The notes below the pieces were generated by a model. The model was given only the letters and a program-made list of their open reading frames with translations. It had not been told where the DNA came from and searched no databases. DNA of 55,339 nt from Bacteroidales bacterium. GTDB lineage: Bacteria; Bacteroidota; Bacteroidia; Bacteroidales; UBA932. Made by a program: the position numbers and the translations under genes. Where the stretch lies: NCBI GenBank assembly GCA_009774765.1, contig VSOK01000012.1:1-55339 (forward strand). Direction: 5' to 3'. This document shows positions 45,460 to 54,222 of this stretch, piece by piece; the stretch's first letter is position 1; each line of letters starts with the position of its first letter.

Positions 45460-45655
45460 TCAGAAGAATATCGCCTTGCCTGATTTTGCACTTCTGATGG
45501 CGGCATCAAGAATCTCAACTACAATCATATTGTTTTCCAGAGAAGCAAGATCGTAAGGTTTCACTATGATATCTTTACGGTTGACAGGCCAGTTCCAGGA
45601 AGTCATAAGAGCACTGTCAAGCCGCCTTCATATTGCAGCAGAACAGTGGCATCAG
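45460..45655 (-). pseudogene. C-terminal remnant of a Gfo/Idh/MocA-type oxidoreductase
   Basis: On the minus strand one frame reads DATVLLQYEGGLTVL and then a stop; a +1-shifted frame immediately continues MTSWNWPVNRKDI, later LASLENNMIVVEILDAA and IRSAKSGKAIFF, before TGA at 45460-45462. Joined, these look like the C-terminal end of a Gfo/Idh/MocA-family dehydrogenase. There is no N-terminal half: upstream sequence is the glutaredoxin-like gene, whose stop codon overlaps the remnant. So it is a frameshifted fragment left by a deletion. The family assignment is from recall of the C-terminal pattern. Confidence 0.7.
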
Positions 45656-45951
45656 CATCCTTTGCCGTCAATGCTGCAGGACACGCCTTCCGCCGGTGCG
45701 CACGAATTCAACCCTGCATCCTCAGGAGAAAGCGTTACCGTACCGTCTTCAAGCACAAAGCACGGGATTCCGACGGCACCTGCCTTTTTTGCATAGTCAA
45801 AAACAGGACTGCAGTCCCTGAGTTTCAAAAACTCTTTGAGATTTTTCACGTGCATCCCGATATCAATGATTTCATACCGTTCATTTCCCTTGACCTGCTC
45901 TTCTACAAACGTGCAATCCGGACAGGTGTGCATTCCATAAATCTTTATCAT
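45652..45951 (-). CDS. Glutaredoxin-like protein
   Basis: A 99-residue thioredoxin-fold protein starting MIKIYGMHTCPDCTFVEEQ, with a CPDC redox motif at residues 10-13 and the cis-Pro loop VGIPCFVLEDGTVTL. It resembles glutaredoxin-related proteins of anaerobes. The C-terminal tail is unusually Cys-rich (NSCAPAEGVSCSIDGKGC) and ends exactly where the oxidoreductase remnant begins, so the last residues may have been altered by the deletion that joined them. Confidence 0.8.
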   Translation of the reverse strand: MIKIYGMHTCPDCTFVEEQVKGNERYEIIDIGMHVKNLKEFLKLRDCSPVFDYAKKAGAVGIPCFVLEDGTVTLSPEDAGLNSCAPAEGVSCSIDGKGC

Positions 45952-46067
45952 AGTTTCTTTATATATTAGCCCCGGATAGTTTTCCGGAGGAGTGCGAATA
46001 TAGCAAAAAAATCGTCTCCCCTTGCCTACGGTTCCGAAATATGCATTCCCAATCAGCGGATTTTATG

Positions 46068-46075
46068 TACATTTG
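46068..46075 (+). promoter_or_regulatory. -7 element for the rhodanese-mnmE unit
   Basis: TACATTTG fits TAnnTTTG, 22 nt before the rhodanese start; no clear -33 TTG. Confidence 0.5.
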
Positions 46076-46097
46076 CACCCGAAAATTCTTAGACGGT

Positions 46098-46466
46098 ATG
46101 AAACATTTGTTTACACTTGCTTTGCTCGGCTGGCTCTTTTGCGGATGCAATGGTTCGGAAGGCTTTATTTCCCAGAGCAACAAGGAGTTCGCTGAAACCA
46201 TTTCAGACAGCAATGTGCAGCTGGTGGATGTGCGGACACCTGAAGAGTTTGCCGCAGGACATATTCCAGGAGCCGTGAACATAGATGTAAAAGGATCGGA
46301 CTTTGACGATAAGGTCTCTACACTTGAAGCGGAACGGCCGGTAGCGGTGTACTGCCGAAGCGGAGCAAGAAGCAAGACTGCAGCCAAACGGCTTGTTGTC
46401 AAGGGGTTCACTGTCTACGAACTGAATAACGGTTTCATAAACTGGAACGGACCGGAGGAGAAATAA
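46098..46466 (+). CDS. Rhodanese-domain lipoprotein
   Basis: A 122-residue lipoprotein. ATG 46098 begins MKHLFTLALLGWLFCGC (lipobox FCGC); upstream in-frame Met codons lie before the promoter. The rhodanese domain includes VQLVDVRTPEEFAAGHIPGA and the active-site loop VAVYCRSGARSKTAA with the catalytic Cys. Such periplasmic single-domain rhodaneses may carry sulfane sulfur; the acceptor is unknown. The stop codon is 2 nt from the mnmE start, so both are translated from one mRNA. Confidence 0.92.
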   Translation: MKHLFTLALLGWLFCGCNGSEGFISQSNKEFAETISDSNVQLVDVRTPEEFAAGHIPGAVNIDVKGSDFDDKVSTLEAERPVAVYCRSGARSKTAAKRLVVKGFTVYELNNGFINWNGPEEK

Positions 46467-46468
46467 AT

Positions 46469-48361
46469 ATGTATTTGAAGAACGAAGACACGATATGCGC
46501 ACCGGCGACCGTGCCTGGCAGCGGAGCAATTTCCGTAATAAGGGTCAGCGGCCCTGAAGCTCTGGCCATCGCGGACAAGGTGGTAAGATGCAAGAATGCG
46601 GCAGTGACACAAAACCTTTCACAGCAGACAGATACGGGCATTTCCGGGCCGATTGCCGGATCGAAAGGCTATACGATCAGGTTCGGTACCGTTTTAGGCA
46701 CTGACGGCAAACCATTGGACGAAGTCCTGGTCAGCATATTCAAGGCACCGCACTCCTATACGGGCGAGAACTCCGTTGAAATATCCTGCCACGCATCATC
46801 CTATATTGTAAACGGCATCCTGGAATTGCTGTTGTCAGCCGGAGCCCGTCTTGCCGAGCCGGGAGAGTTCACATTAAGGGCATATCTGAGCGGAAAGATG
46901 GACCTTTCCCAGGCAGAAGCTGTAGCTGACCTGATCTCATCGCAGAACGCGGCGGCACACAGAGTCGCATTCAACCAGATGAAAGGAGGATTTTCTTCCG
47001 AGTTGAAAGATATGCGCTCACAACTGCTCAACATTGTGTCTTTGATGGAGCTGGAGCTTGATTTCAGCGAAGAGGAAGTAGAGTTTGCTGACCGCTCTCA
47101 ACTGAACGGCCTCCTGGACCGCGTCTTGGGACATATCGGCCGTCTGATGGACTCGTTCCGCCTTGGAAACGCCATAAAGAACGGCATCCCGGTAGCGATC
47201 GTCGGAGCCACAAATGCGGGTAAGAGCACGCTGCTCAATGCCCTTCTCGGTGAAGAAAGGGCCATCGTATCCGACATCCACGGGACTACCCGCGACACCA
47301 TCGAAGAAACTATGAACATCAACGGAGTCCTCTACAGGTTCATTGACACGGCCGGCATACGTGAAACCGCCGAGGTGGTGGAACGCATAGGTATCGAACG
47401 TACCTTCAAGAAACTCTCCGAAGCGGAAATCGTCATCGGGATGCTTGACGGAACCAAGGACTTTGAAACGCTGTCATCCGATTTGTCTGAACTTCTCTCA
47501 CGGGTCAATTTAGAGGAACAGAAAGTAGTGATCCTTGTCAACAAAAGCGATGTCTGGAGCGCGGAAGACAGTGCCGTTTCTTCGGTTGGCAACCAGTATG
47601 AATCTGACGGTAAAAATCACAAGGATTATGACGGCGAAATTGGATCTGACCGCCTCATCCGGATTGAAAACAAAAATGTTATCACATTAAACAATATTGT
47701 TTCTTTGATTGAAAATCTGATTAGTACAGACAAATCCAAAACACAGGACGAAAACAAAGGCTTGACACCATCAAAAACCGGTCGGCACAACAAGCATCAA
47801 CATTTTTCCGATGCTGCAAGTGTTGTTTCTGCAGATGGGGATGTAGCATTCCATACTGAAAACACATCCTCACAGTCAAGCACAGGTGCTGCATCAGAAC
47901 CGGACAAAGACTCCCCTGCCTATGTCGGAAATCAGCCGGAAGTGTCATCATCAAATGGCCTTTCCGACACGAAGATTTCCGGGATCCGGCACAATGAAAC
48001 TGATTCCAGCCTGCAGGTAATTTCCGGCACTGCCAAGCCAGGAAACATAACGACCATAGCCATATCAGCCAAGACCGGCTCAGGTATAGAAACCCTACGC
48101 CAGGCACTATCCTCCTACAGCAAGGACAGACTCGGCGACAGCGACACGACTCTTGTCACCAACGCACGCCACTACCAGGCCCTCGCCGACGCCAGTGCTT
48201 CCCTATCCAGGGTCAAAGACGGTCTCGCCTCCAATGTCCCGACCGACCTTGTCTCCCAGGACATCCGCGAAGCCCTCTACCACCTCGGCTCCATCCTCGG
48301 CGAAATCTCCACCGACGAAGTCCTTGGGAATATATTTCGGAATTTTTGCATCGGGAAGTAG
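46469..48361 (+). CDS. mnmE: tRNA modification GTPase MnmE with large insertion
   Basis: MnmE works with MnmG to modify wobble uridine (cmnm5U) in tRNA. This one has 630 residues against the usual 450-460. The N-terminal folate-binding domain (EDTICAPATVPGSGAISVIRVSG) and helical domain look normal. The G domain has G1 GATNAGKST, the K-loop region DIHGTTRDTIEE, G3 DTAGIRE and G4 NKSD (358-361), but G5 (ISAKTG) comes only near 532 instead of about 30 residues later. The extra 145 or so residues (nt about 47590-48045) are Ser/Asp/Asn/Lys-rich and probably disordered. The C-terminal FCIGK motif is present. The last 11 codons use rare synonyms, see 48326-48361. Confidence 0.95.
   Translation: MYLKNEDTICAPATVPGSGAISVIRVSGPEALAIADKVVRCKNAAVTQNLSQQTDTGISGPIAGSKGYTIRFGTVLGTDGKPLDEVLVSIFKAPHSYTGENSVEISCHASSYIVNGILELLLSAGARLAEPGEFTLRAYLSGKMDLSQAEAVADLISSQNAAAHRVAFNQMKGGFSSELKDMRSQLLNIVSLMELELDFSEEEVEFADRSQLNGLLDRVLGHIGRLMDSFRLGNAIKNGIPVAIVGATNAGKSTLLNALLGEERAIVSDIHGTTRDTIEETMNINGVLYRFIDTAGIRETAEVVERIGIERTFKKLSEAEIVIGMLDGTKDFETLSSDLSELLSRVNLEEQKVVILVNKSDVWSAEDSAVSSVGNQYESDGKNHKDYDGEIGSDRLIRIENKNVITLNNIVSLIENLISTDKSKTQDENKGLTPSKTGRHNKHQHFSDAASVVSADGDVAFHTENTSSQSSTGAASEPDKDSPAYVGNQPEVSSSNGLSDTKISGIRHNETDSSLQVISGTAKPGNITTIAISAKTGSGIETLRQALSSYSKDRLGDSDTTLVTNARHYQALADASASLSRVKDGLASNVPTDLVSQDIREALYHLGSILGEISTDEVLGNIFRNFCIGK
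48326..48361 (+). other. Candidate integration (att) segment at the 3' end of mnmE
   Basis: The final codons GGG AAT ATA TTT CGG AAT TTT TGC ATC GGG AAG TAG differ sharply from the C/G-ending codons just before (CTC GGC GAA ATC TCC ACC GAC). The protein sequence GNIFRNFCIGK is nevertheless conserved. This is expected if an element replaced the gene's end with its own att copy. The homologous site in trmE/mnmE is used by Salmonella island SGI1. Confidence 0.5.
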
Positions 48362-48557
48362 CCATTGTAGTATCAACTAAAAATCTTTTTAAATTTGTTC
48401 ATAATTATATTTGCAATATATTAGTCATATAAAAACTAATAAATCAAACATACACAATACTTATTAATTTTCAGATGAGGAGTAATGAATGATGCAATAG
48501 GGCTTAAAGAACGGCACTATTAACTTATCTTTATTTGATTAGAACAAAAATACGACT
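48362..48557. promoter_or_regulatory. AT-rich left end of the island, upstream of the ATPase gene
   Basis: No gene is seen in these 196 nt; only very short ORFs occur. The sequence turns abruptly AT-rich right after the mnmE stop. TATATTTG at 48406-48413 is a possible -7 element for the ATPase operon, without a matching -33. Confidence 0.4.
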
Positions 48558-49874
48558 ATGACACGTATAACAATACATAATATCGGCCCCATTAAGAATG
48601 TTTCTTTAGAACTTAATAAAATCAATGTATTTATAGGGCCACAAAGTAGCGGCAAGAGTACAATTGCAAAGATTATAAGTTATTGCTCTTGGTATGAGAA
48701 GAATGCCGTCCTCCATACCTCAAAACGGCCTGACTTCTTCGAAGAACTTATGGTTTTTCATAATTTTGAGCCATCATATTTCTCTTCAGACTCCCGTATT
48801 GAATATGAAACTGAAATTTGTAAAATGGACTTCATATGGAATAGTAAAGATTCTATATGTAATGTATTATTGGGAAAAGACAAAATTTTTAAAAATCGTA
48901 AAATTTCATACATTCCTGCAGAAAGGAACTTTGTCACTCTTCCTGGATTAGGAAAGTATAATGAGACCAGAGACAATGTTATGAGTTTTATGTACGAATG
49001 GTTCTTAGCAAAGAACGAATTGACTGAAAGAAATGCCTTTTCTACGCCTATAGTGGGATTGGGAAATGTCTCGTTTTATTATGACAAAGACTCTGATTCT
49101 GATCGTATAAGTATTAATAATAATTGTGCTCTTAAGTTAAACCATGCATCCAGTGGTTTAAGGACATGCATACCAATGCTAATAGTATTCCATTATATAA
49201 TAAATGATATTTATACAACACTTAGGACGCAGACGCCATTTGAAATTATTGATATTGAAGAAAAATTGCAGTTTGTAAAAAATGGTTCAGATGATTCTAA
49301 GGAGAATCTTAAAGAATCAATAGCAGATTTAAAGAATCAATTAGATGAATTATCTAATCTATTTAAATATGCTAAAAAATGTAATCTTGAAGATAAGTTT
49401 CCACCCAATTTTAATAACTTGTTGCTAAATATGCAAGAGCAACTAGCCAATACTATTGGATTATATAGTCAATATTTCTATTCTCAAGTAATTATTGAGG
49501 AGCCTGAATTAAATCTTTTTCCTCAAACCCAACAAGAGTTGATATATCATATGTTTTCCGTTCTTAATGAGACAGCTAGGGAACATCAATTAGTACTTAC
49601 TACGCATAGTCCTTTCATTCTGTTTGCGATTAATAATTGTATGTTGGGAGGTCTTGTTAAAAATAAAATTCCAAATGAAGAACAAAGTAACTTCGCATCG
49701 CATGCAGCTTGGATCAACCCATCATTAGTTTCTATATATGAAATCTTTGATGGTACAATTCGTTCAATACAAGATGAAGATGGAATAATAGAAGATAATT
49801 ATCTGAATCAAGCATATAAAGAAAATTCAGATGAATATCTAACGATGTTAAATTATTTCGAAGATGAGGAATAA
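48558..49874 (+). CDS. AAA/ABC-type ATPase (AAA_15/AAA_21, OLD-like), candidate defence protein
   Basis: A 438-residue SMC/ABC-like ATPase as found in OLD, RloC, PARIS and retron-associated systems. Visible parts: Walker A GPQSSGKST (27-35), a signature-like LNHASSGLRT near 200, a coiled-coil-prone middle (ESIADLKNQLDELSNLF), Walker B VIIEEPELNLFP (about 311-322) and the switch His in LVLTTHSPF (about 351). No TOPRIM nuclease follows, unlike GajA/OLD. Gene GC is far below the chromosomal genes and codons are AT-ending. Its stop overlaps the next gene by 11 nt, so both are translated together. Defence function is inferred from family and context. Confidence 0.85.
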   Translation: MTRITIHNIGPIKNVSLELNKINVFIGPQSSGKSTIAKIISYCSWYEKNAVLHTSKRPDFFEELMVFHNFEPSYFSSDSRIEYETEICKMDFIWNSKDSICNVLLGKDKIFKNRKISYIPAERNFVTLPGLGKYNETRDNVMSFMYEWFLAKNELTERNAFSTPIVGLGNVSFYYDKDSDSDRISINNNCALKLNHASSGLRTCIPMLIVFHYIINDIYTTLRTQTPFEIIDIEEKLQFVKNGSDDSKENLKESIADLKNQLDELSNLFKYAKKCNLEDKFPPNFNNLLLNMQEQLANTIGLYSQYFYSQVIIEEPELNLFPQTQQELIYHMFSVLNETAREHQLVLTTHSPFILFAINNCMLGGLVKNKIPNEEQSNFASHAAWINPSLVSIYEIFDGTIRSIQDEDGIIEDNYLNQAYKENSDEYLTMLNYFEDEE

Positions 49875-50457
49875 GATTCGTGCACATTTTCCTGATGCAG
49901 CAATAACTAGACGTAATGTTGCAACATTCTATGTCGCTGACTTTTCCGAGCGCACTAACAGCTCGAGAAAAATAGAAATACATAGCACACCTCCCTGTTG
50001 CCCAATTAATCCATCAAATGCAATGGACTGTATTGAAATTCGTAATCCTACGACAATAGATATTGATTTTTACATTTTTCACGATCACCAATTCAAAGAT
50101 CTAAACGGCAACGACATAGAGCATTGTGAATGTTGTTTTTACCCTAATACTAGGAATGATAAATCTTGGATAGTTATGCTTGAAATAAAAGATTGTAAAC
50201 CTAAGAACATTTCTAAATACAAAATTAAGGTACTCGATCAAATTATATCAACAGCAACAATTTTCAGGAAAAAGCACATCATTACTTCTCATAAAGTATA
50301 CGGAATAGTATCATTCCCCAGAAGTAAAGTTTCGTTTAACAATACAATCTTTGGAATGCCGCCAGAATACAAAGCATTAAAAAAGAAATATAATATTTTA
50401 TTCTCAGCTACTAATTCAATCGAAGTCGTCAGTGATTCTTTAATCAAACATTATTGA
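49864..50457 (+). CDS. Unrecognised partner of the ATPase, with nuclease-like E-x-K motif
   Basis: A 197-residue cytosolic protein that I cannot place in a named family. It overlaps the ATPase gene by 11 nt and shares its low GC, so the two form a module. Features: a Cys-rich patch HCECC at about 87-91, and a hydrophobic strand with acidic/basic end, WIVMLEIKDCK, in which Glu107 and Lys109 with upstream Asp84 or Asp99 could form a PD-(D/E)XK-type site. A helical region (YKIKVLDQIISTATIFRKK) and a strand (VYGIVSFPRSKV) follow, as in many small nucleases. Nuclease activity is a hypothesis. Confidence 0.65.
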   Translation: MRNKIRAHFPDAAITRRNVATFYVADFSERTNSSRKIEIHSTPPCCPINPSNAMDCIEIRNPTTIDIDFYIFHDHQFKDLNGNDIEHCECCFYPNTRNDKSWIVMLEIKDCKPKNISKYKIKVLDQIISTATIFRKKHIITSHKVYGIVSFPRSKVSFNNTIFGMPPEYKALKKKYNILFSATNSIEVVSDSLIKHY

Positions 50458-50471
50458 CACTGCTAATCAGT

Positions 50472-53186
50472 ATGGATTCAAGACAATGCATGATAGTGGA
50501 TTTGGAGAAGTATGGAGACAAGCGTATGTTTGTCACAGAGCAGGTGGCTTCAATAAATATGAACAAGAAGGGGCAATGGGCTGTCCGTTTCAAGTCCTCC
50601 CCTCGCCTGTTCAATTATAATCCTTATAGATTGCTATTTCTTACGGAGCCAGTATCAATATGTCTTGACGGTAAAGGGCTTTATGTCAGGAACAAGCATA
50701 TTTCTGATGTAACGGAATTGCTTCGCTTTACAAAGTCTCAATACACTTTTTACCATATAATCCACACAAACGGGTATCGTGAAAATCTGTGCGCCAATGA
50801 TGTCTATATCACCAGGACTCCCATTGCAATAAGTGGAGGCTCAAAATGGGAGTATCTGAAAAAACTGGCTGCTGAAACAGGATTGACAACTGATGAAGAT
50901 GAGAATATTCTTTCCAAGCAATATGACCAGGTAGATGTAAAGCGTGATAATGTTCCTCTCGCGCAATATCTTGGCGACAAAAGAAAGCTACGCACTTATA
51001 GGCAGCCGACAATGGCATATTATCCATTCGGTTGCAATGCCAGTCAGAAAACTGCTGTAGAAGCGGCATTGACGCACCAGGTGAGCATTATCCAAGGGCC
51101 TCCGGGTACAGGAAAGACACAGACGATTCTGAATATCATTGCCAATCTGCTTATCTCAGGCAAGACTGTGCTTGTCGTATCCAACAACAATTCTGCTGTG
51201 GAAAATGCTGCGGAAAAGTTAGCTAAAGAGAACCTCGGTTTTCTTGTTGCGCAATTGGGAAGTCTGGAGAATAGAAAGAATTTCATTGCTGACCAGCCTG
51301 AATATCCGGATATGAGCGTCTGGCATATTGAAGAACCGGCAGCTATTGAAGAATTGGCAAAATGTGCACTTGCTGCTGTCTCAAAAGGTTTTGGCGAACA
51401 AAAGCAAAAAGCAATTCTTAAAGCCGAGTATGATGCGCTGATGACCGAAACAAAGTATAACGGGATGCTTCCGCAAAACAAGGACATCAATGACTGGCTT
51501 AAGAGGGCATGCTCGGCCAAACTGATGAGTCTGCTGAACAGGTATCGTATTCTCGCAGAAAAAGAACGGAAGCCAAACTTATGGTTCCGTTTGAAGTGGA
51601 CCTTGGCTTTGAATCTGAAAATGTTTTCGTTTCTTGCCAAGGAACCATCCTATGTGATTGCGACTTTGGAAACGGCTTATTATTCTTCCCGTAAGACAGA
51701 AATCGAACAGGAACTGAAGGTGATTGAAGATGCCCTGCAACAAGCAGATATCAAGCAAAATATGGAGCGGCTCCGTACCTGTTCTCTCAAAATTCTGAAG
51801 AACAGGATTGCAGGTAAATATACGAAAGGCGAAAGAAAGAAATTTACCGTCAGGGACATGAAGCCAAGGAGCGAAGAGTTCCTGATGGAATATCCGATTG
51901 TATTAAGCACTACTTATTCTGCAAAGAACTGCATCAGCAGAGATATGGTGTTCGACTATGTAATCATGGACGAGGCCTCACAAGTGGACATAAAGACGGG
52001 AGCGCTGGCTTTATCATGTGCATTGAATGCAGTAATCGTAGGTGGCGACAAGCAGCTTCCCAATGTGGTAACAAAGGAGGAGACGTTGGCATTGAATGCA
52101 ATCCGGATCTCTTACAATGTGGAAGACAAGTATAATGCAGCCACACACAGTTTCCTTCAATCATGTGCAGAAGTATTCAAGGAGGCTCCCGTAACCTTGC
52201 TTCGTGAGCATTACCGCTGTCATCCGAAAATAATCGGATTCTGCAACAGGCGTTTCTATAACGGAGAACTTATCGCCATGACAACTGACAAGAATGAAAA
52301 GAATGTTTTGCAAGTTGTCCGGACAGTTCCCGGCAATCATGCCAGAGGACACTTGAACCAGCGCGAGATAGACACTATTGCACAAGAAGTCATGTCAGGC
52401 TATGCGGATTCGGGAAGCTTAGGCATAATCACCCCCTACCGTACACAGGCAGCTGCATTAAACAAAGCGTTGGACAAAGATATTTCAAGCACAGTCCATA
52501 AGTATCAGGGACGGGAGTGCAATGCCATCATCATGAGCATGGTGGACAATACGCCAACGGCCTTTTCAGATGACGCAAATTTGCTGAATGTCGCCATATC
52601 ACGTGCCGTATCGCACCTTTGTATCGTTGTCAACGGGAATGATATTCCAGAAGGCTCGAATATCGGGCAGCTGATAAGCTATATTCAATACAATAATTTT
52701 GAGGTGAGAGAGAGCAGGCTGCACTCTGTGTTTGATCTTCTGTACAAACAATATACTGCTGAACGGCTGGCCTATGAAGCCACGCATCGTCATGTTTCAC
52801 CGCATCTGTCAGAGAATCTCATGCACAATGTTTTAGTAAAGGCGATAGAAAAACTGTCTTTGACAAACACTGAGGTGCTGTGCCATTATCCCCTGTCAAA
52901 GCTGATTGCAGATTGGGCCTGCTTAGATGCAAGGGAAACCACATTTGCAGAAAGCCCCTACTCTCATGTTGACTTCCTGGTATATAATTCACTTACCAAG
53001 AAGCCGAGCTTTGCCATTGAAGTGGACGGATGGCATAATCATAAGGAAAGTGATGTGCAAAGGCACCGTGATGCCCTCAAAGACAGCATATTTACAAAAC
53101 TCGGCCTTTGCCTGTACCGCATATCCACGACTGACATTGTAAATGTAGGGACAATGACGGATTTGATTTTAAGGAACAGATTATAA
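50472..53186 (+). CDS. SF1 (DNA2/NAM7-like) helicase with C-terminal nuclease-like domain
   Basis: A 904-residue protein. The Upf1-like helicase core has QGPPGTGKTQ (Walker A, about 209), VVSNNNSAVEN (motif Ia), VIMDEASQVD (motif II, about 496), VGGDKQLPNVV (III), REHYRCHPKI (IV) and VHKYQGRECNAII with LLNVAISRA (V/VI). The last 130 residues read SHVDFLVYN...FAIEVDGWHNH, a D...E-x-D arrangement typical of DUF2726/Vsr-like endonuclease domains, then RISTTDI. Fused helicase-nucleases of this kind occur in phage-defence islands. ATG 50472 is preferred to the TTG at 50454 that overlaps the preceding stop. Its GC is clearly higher than the two genes before it. Confidence 0.87.
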   Translation: MDSRQCMIVDLEKYGDKRMFVTEQVASINMNKKGQWAVRFKSSPRLFNYNPYRLLFLTEPVSICLDGKGLYVRNKHISDVTELLRFTKSQYTFYHIIHTNGYRENLCANDVYITRTPIAISGGSKWEYLKKLAAETGLTTDEDENILSKQYDQVDVKRDNVPLAQYLGDKRKLRTYRQPTMAYYPFGCNASQKTAVEAALTHQVSIIQGPPGTGKTQTILNIIANLLISGKTVLVVSNNNSAVENAAEKLAKENLGFLVAQLGSLENRKNFIADQPEYPDMSVWHIEEPAAIEELAKCALAAVSKGFGEQKQKAILKAEYDALMTETKYNGMLPQNKDINDWLKRACSAKLMSLLNRYRILAEKERKPNLWFRLKWTLALNLKMFSFLAKEPSYVIATLETAYYSSRKTEIEQELKVIEDALQQADIKQNMERLRTCSLKILKNRIAGKYTKGERKKFTVRDMKPRSEEFLMEYPIVLSTTYSAKNCISRDMVFDYVIMDEASQVDIKTGALALSCALNAVIVGGDKQLPNVVTKEETLALNAIRISYNVEDKYNAATHSFLQSCAEVFKEAPVTLLREHYRCHPKIIGFCNRRFYNGELIAMTTDKNEKNVLQVVRTVPGNHARGHLNQREIDTIAQEVMSGYADSGSLGIITPYRTQAAALNKALDKDISSTVHKYQGRECNAIIMSMVDNTPTAFSDDANLLNVAISRAVSHLCIVVNGNDIPEGSNIGQLISYIQYNNFEVRESRLHSVFDLLYKQYTAERLAYEATHRHVSPHLSENLMHNVLVKAIEKLSLTNTEVLCHYPLSKLIADWACLDARETTFAESPYSHVDFLVYNSLTKKPSFAIEVDGWHNHKESDVQRHRDALKDSIFTKLGLCLYRISTTDIVNVGTMTDLILRNRL

Positions 53187-53199
53187 TATAGCCTGCAGC

Positions 53200-53847
53200 A
53201 TGACTATCAGTAAAACGGATTATATTGGAGTAGTACTAATCATTGCAATCAGAAACTTTTTCAAAAAAGTCAGAAACAAAAATGAGATATTCGCATTTGA
53301 TGAATTCATGGCATCACTCCATTTGGAACGTGCTGATGCAGCTGATTGTATATCCGGATTAATTGCGAATGGATTTATTGAAGAGAGTGATGAAAGGTAC
53401 AAACTGACACTCAAAGGCAATGCCCTAAGTATTGCACGATGCACTCATAGAATCAATAAAGAAAGAGCGGACAAAATATTCAGTGATTTGATACAACGTG
53501 TTCATGAAATAAACAACGATGACACCTATTTGCACAAGGTAAGCAAGCTCTTCCTGTTTGGCAGCTATTCTGACCCAAGCAAAGAAGATTTCGGAGACAT
53601 CGACATCGCCTTTAAACTTCGTAGGAAAATCGGGAATCCGGATGAATTCATGGAAGCAAACGATAAATTGGTCAAGGCAGCACAAAAAAATGGGAAGCGT
53701 TTTTATTCTCACCTGGATAAACAGTTCTATTCGGAAAATCTTGTTTTGCTGAAACTGAAAAACAGAAACCGCTACATAAGTCTGCACCCCTTAGAGGACG
53801 GAATTTTTGATTTTGTTGACGCTCTACTTGTTTATTCGGAAGGGTGA
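53200..53847 (+). CDS. Winged-helix plus MNT-type nucleotidyltransferase
   Basis: A 215-residue protein starting 13 nt after the helicase gene. Residues about 1-85 look like a winged helix (FDEFMASLHLERADAADCIS, LIANGFIEESDERYKLTLKG). The nucleotidyltransferase domain starts near 115 with LFLFGSYSDPSKEDFGDIDI, an exact GS-x10-D-x-D match to minimal nucleotidyltransferases. No HEPN toxin gene is adjacent, so it is not part of a standard HEPN-MNT pair. It could AMPylate the helicase or a tRNA, or act as a regulator; this is inference. Confidence 0.8.
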   Translation: MTISKTDYIGVVLIIAIRNFFKKVRNKNEIFAFDEFMASLHLERADAADCISGLIANGFIEESDERYKLTLKGNALSIARCTHRINKERADKIFSDLIQRVHEINNDDTYLHKVSKLFLFGSYSDPSKEDFGDIDIAFKLRRKIGNPDEFMEANDKLVKAAQKNGKRFYSHLDKQFYSENLVLLKLKNRNRYISLHPLEDGIFDFVDALLVYSEG

Positions 53848-54222
53848 TATTAAAAAGATACAGGGCCGAGATTATGTCTCCTCCACGATTACTATCTTAG
53901 GTTCAATGTAAAGAACACATTGTCCACGTTAAATTCACAGTTCATAATTTTAGTTGTTTTGTGCATATAACTGCGCATGAACAATAAAAAAGAGTCGGAA
54001 AGACTGAACTTTCCAACTCCATGTTGTATTATCTGCCACTAATGAACCGAATTATTTGACCAGAAATGCAGATGAACTCCTAATACTTGTATGAATGTTT
54101 ACACCAAATACATCCAAACTGATTCACAGTATTTAGACTCCTAACACACGATATCATATGTTTATTCATTCTTATGTTCTGCATAATCCGGCAATAAGTC
54201 GTTTTATGCCAATTAATCAATT
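53848..54222. terminator. Gene-free spacer holding the integrase terminator
   Basis: A GAGTcGGAAAG / CTTTCCaACTC stem (53992-54002 and 54009-54019, one mismatch, 6-nt loop) is followed on the minus strand by CTTTTTTATT, so it ends transcripts from the integrase side about 200 nt after its stop. I see no gene or tRNA in the rest of this stretch. Confidence 0.7.

Noticed and set aside
48558..53847. Named defence system (Gabija, PARIS, Septu)
   Set aside because: The ATPase lacks a TOPRIM domain, the partner is neither DUF4435 nor HNH, and the helicase is DNA2/NAM7-like rather than UvrD-like.
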